DNA from: Polaromonas eurypsychrophila
GTDB lineage: Bacteria > Pseudomonadota > Gammaproteobacteria > Burkholderiales > Burkholderiaceae_C
Length of the DNA stretch: 64,000 bases
NCBI RefSeq assembly: GCF_014641715.1
Contig: NZ_BMIG01000001.1
Span: 310,001 to 374,000 of the forward strand
Direction: 5' to 3'
In this document: positions 63,385 through 64,000 of the stretch, one piece after another
Layout: every line of letters starts with the position of its first letter
Position numbering within the stretch: the stretch's first letter is position 1
The notes under the pieces: generated by a model
What the model saw: only the letters and a program-made list of their open reading frames with translations
Told to the model about the DNA's origin: nothing
Database searches by the model: none
Position numbers and translations under genes: made by a program

Positions 63385-63715
63385 GGTCTCGCCCCGGCGG
63401 GCGAGGTACTTTTCTTTGCGTCGCCAAAGAAAAGTACCCAAAAGAAAGGCGACCCGATGGTCTGGGTCCCTTCGCTTCGCTACGGGCAACCTGCGATGCT
63501 CGCCGAAAACGGGGTCGAGCTCGAACTCGGCTAGCGCCTCAGACAATCGCTCGCCCTGGTCCGTTTTCGGCTGCGCTCCCCGGCCCAGCCCGACGGGTTA
63601 TGGAGAGCGGGATCGATTAAAAATTCGGGGAGACGGGACGCGCGCAGCGCGTCCCGTCAAACCCATGGGACCGTCATGTTTGCACGCGGTCGCAGCACAC
63701 GCGGCCAAATGAAGT
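63385..63715 (+). repeat. GC-rich multi-hairpin repeat region
   Basis: This non-coding stretch begins with GCCCCGGCGGGCGAGGTACT followed by the inverted pair ACTTTTCTTT / AAAGAAAAGT, then GACGGGACGCGCGCAGCGCGTCCCGTC split as a perfect hairpin (arms GACGGGACGCG and CGCGTCCCGTC). Similar sequences are often mis-annotated as small hypothetical proteins in Burkholderiales and Xanthomonas as I recall. Open frames here read through the repeat and are not credible genes. From 63716 to 63818 nothing specific is seen. Confidence 0.65.
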
Positions 63716-63818
63716 CCCCCTCCATCGCCCAGCGGGGCGAGGGAGGGGCTAGGGGTGGGAGTGGGGAGTTGCGCTCACTGTCCAGGGCGTATTAAAGCCG
63801 CAGCGTGATGCAAAAAAC

Positions 63819-63877
63819 GCTATCAATTGAGTAGCTGCTTACGCTTATCCCCCACGGGCTAGTGGCCGATTCCCCTA
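63819..63877 (+). repeat. Interspersed palindromic element, copy 9
   Basis: GCTATCAATTGAGTAGC, TGCTTACGC, then GGGCTAGTGGCCGATT. Its right end reaches the stop codon of the convergent kynA gene. Confidence 0.78.
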
Positions 63878-64000
63878 CAAATCCGTGCGTAGTTTCCAGA
63901 TCTCCGGGAACAGCACCACATCCAGCATCTTGCGCAGATAACTCACCCCACCGGTGCCGCCGGTGCCGCGTTTGAAGCCGATCACGCGCTCTACCGTCGT
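63875..64000 (-). CDS. kynA: Tryptophan 2,3-dioxygenase, C-terminal end (partial)
   Basis: The last 41 codons of a minus-strand gene cut by the window edge. The sequence [16 protein letters not shown], then VSYLRKMLD and [11 protein letters not shown], matches the conserved C-terminus of tryptophan 2,3-dioxygenase, including the GTGG loop that contacts the substrate carboxylate. This heme enzyme opens the indole ring to N-formylkynurenine. The gene runs off the right edge. Confidence 0.85.
   Translation of the reverse strand, partial: TTVERVIGFKRGTGGTGGVSYLRKMLDVVLFPEIWKLRTDL

Noticed and set aside
63284..63712. Several overlapping frames of 70-140 codons at the right end
   Set aside because: All read through hairpin repeats on both strands; protein sequences are low-complexity and unlike known families.
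1..64000. CRISPR arrays, rRNA and tRNA genes
   Set aside because: No regularly spaced direct repeats with unique spacers and no cloverleaf or rRNA-like sequence were recognised by eye; a dedicated scan could still find a tRNA.

Overview
The window is GC-rich chromosomal DNA of a betaproteobacterium. Gene content and order (rpoE-rseA-rseB-degP-lepA-lepB-rnc-era-recO-pdxJ-acpS-nagZ; leuC-entericidin-leuD-leuB-asd-fimV-truA-trpF-trpB-trpA-accD; sdhCDAB-sdhE-gltA; GntR/mdh/citE-like/acnB) point to Burkholderiales, family Comamonadaceae, with Polaromonas or Rhodoferax relatives most likely. The genus is an inference from synteny memory, not from a search.

Layout. 1-13.1 kb (+): sigma-E and its anti-sigma partners, a periplasmic DegP-type protease, then LepA, signal peptidase I, RNase III, Era, RecO, PdxJ, AcpS and NagZ. 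A 0.5 kb AT-rich gap before lepA carries two terminators and an oriC-like pair of DnaA boxes. 13.2-15.0 kb: a YgjP-like metallopeptidase (-) and a patatin-like lipase (+). 15.3-18.75 kb: a small chromosomal integron, with an intact IntI integrase (-) under a LexA-type operator, an attI-like site, three cassettes with attC sites (RidA-like, GIY-YIG, HEPN-like) and a fourth, DHFR-like gene whose attC is missing. 18.8-40.3 kb (-): lysS, a Lon-substrate-domain protein, accD/trpA/trpB/trpF/truA, FimV-like protein, asd, leuB/leuD/entericidin/leuC, a LysR regulator, then the gltA-sdhE-sdhBADC respiratory/TCA block. 40.4-43.1 kb (-): GntR regulator, a short DUF2256 gene and an Fe-S photolyase. 43.3-48.8 kb (+): mdh, a CitE-like lyase, an exported protein and acnB. 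48.8-50.7 kb: small accessory genes and an XRE/MmyB regulator remnant. 50.8-63.3 kb (+): serC-serA, acnA, then pgaABCD (poly-N-acetylglucosamine export/synthesis) translationally coupled to an FAD monooxygenase. The right edge holds repeats and the 3' end of kynA (-).

Functionally most of the window is housekeeping: envelope stress response, translation and RNA processing, Leu/Trp/Ser/Lys biosynthesis, and nearly a full set of TCA enzymes (GltA, two aconitases, succinate dehydrogenase, malate dehydrogenase). The accessory parts are the integron, the PGA exopolysaccharide operon and several repeat families.

Most unusual observations: (i) an interspersed palindromic repeat of about 60 bp, present at least nine times between genes and apparently also inserted in frame inside acnA and the photolyase gene, comparable in behaviour to the Rickettsia palindromic elements; (ii) the SOS-type integron with HEPN and GIY-YIG cassettes; (iii) a PgaB deacetylase in which one expected zinc-ligand histidine is glutamine; (iv) an oriC-like segment upstream of lepA. 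No rRNA, tRNA or CRISPR array was recognised.
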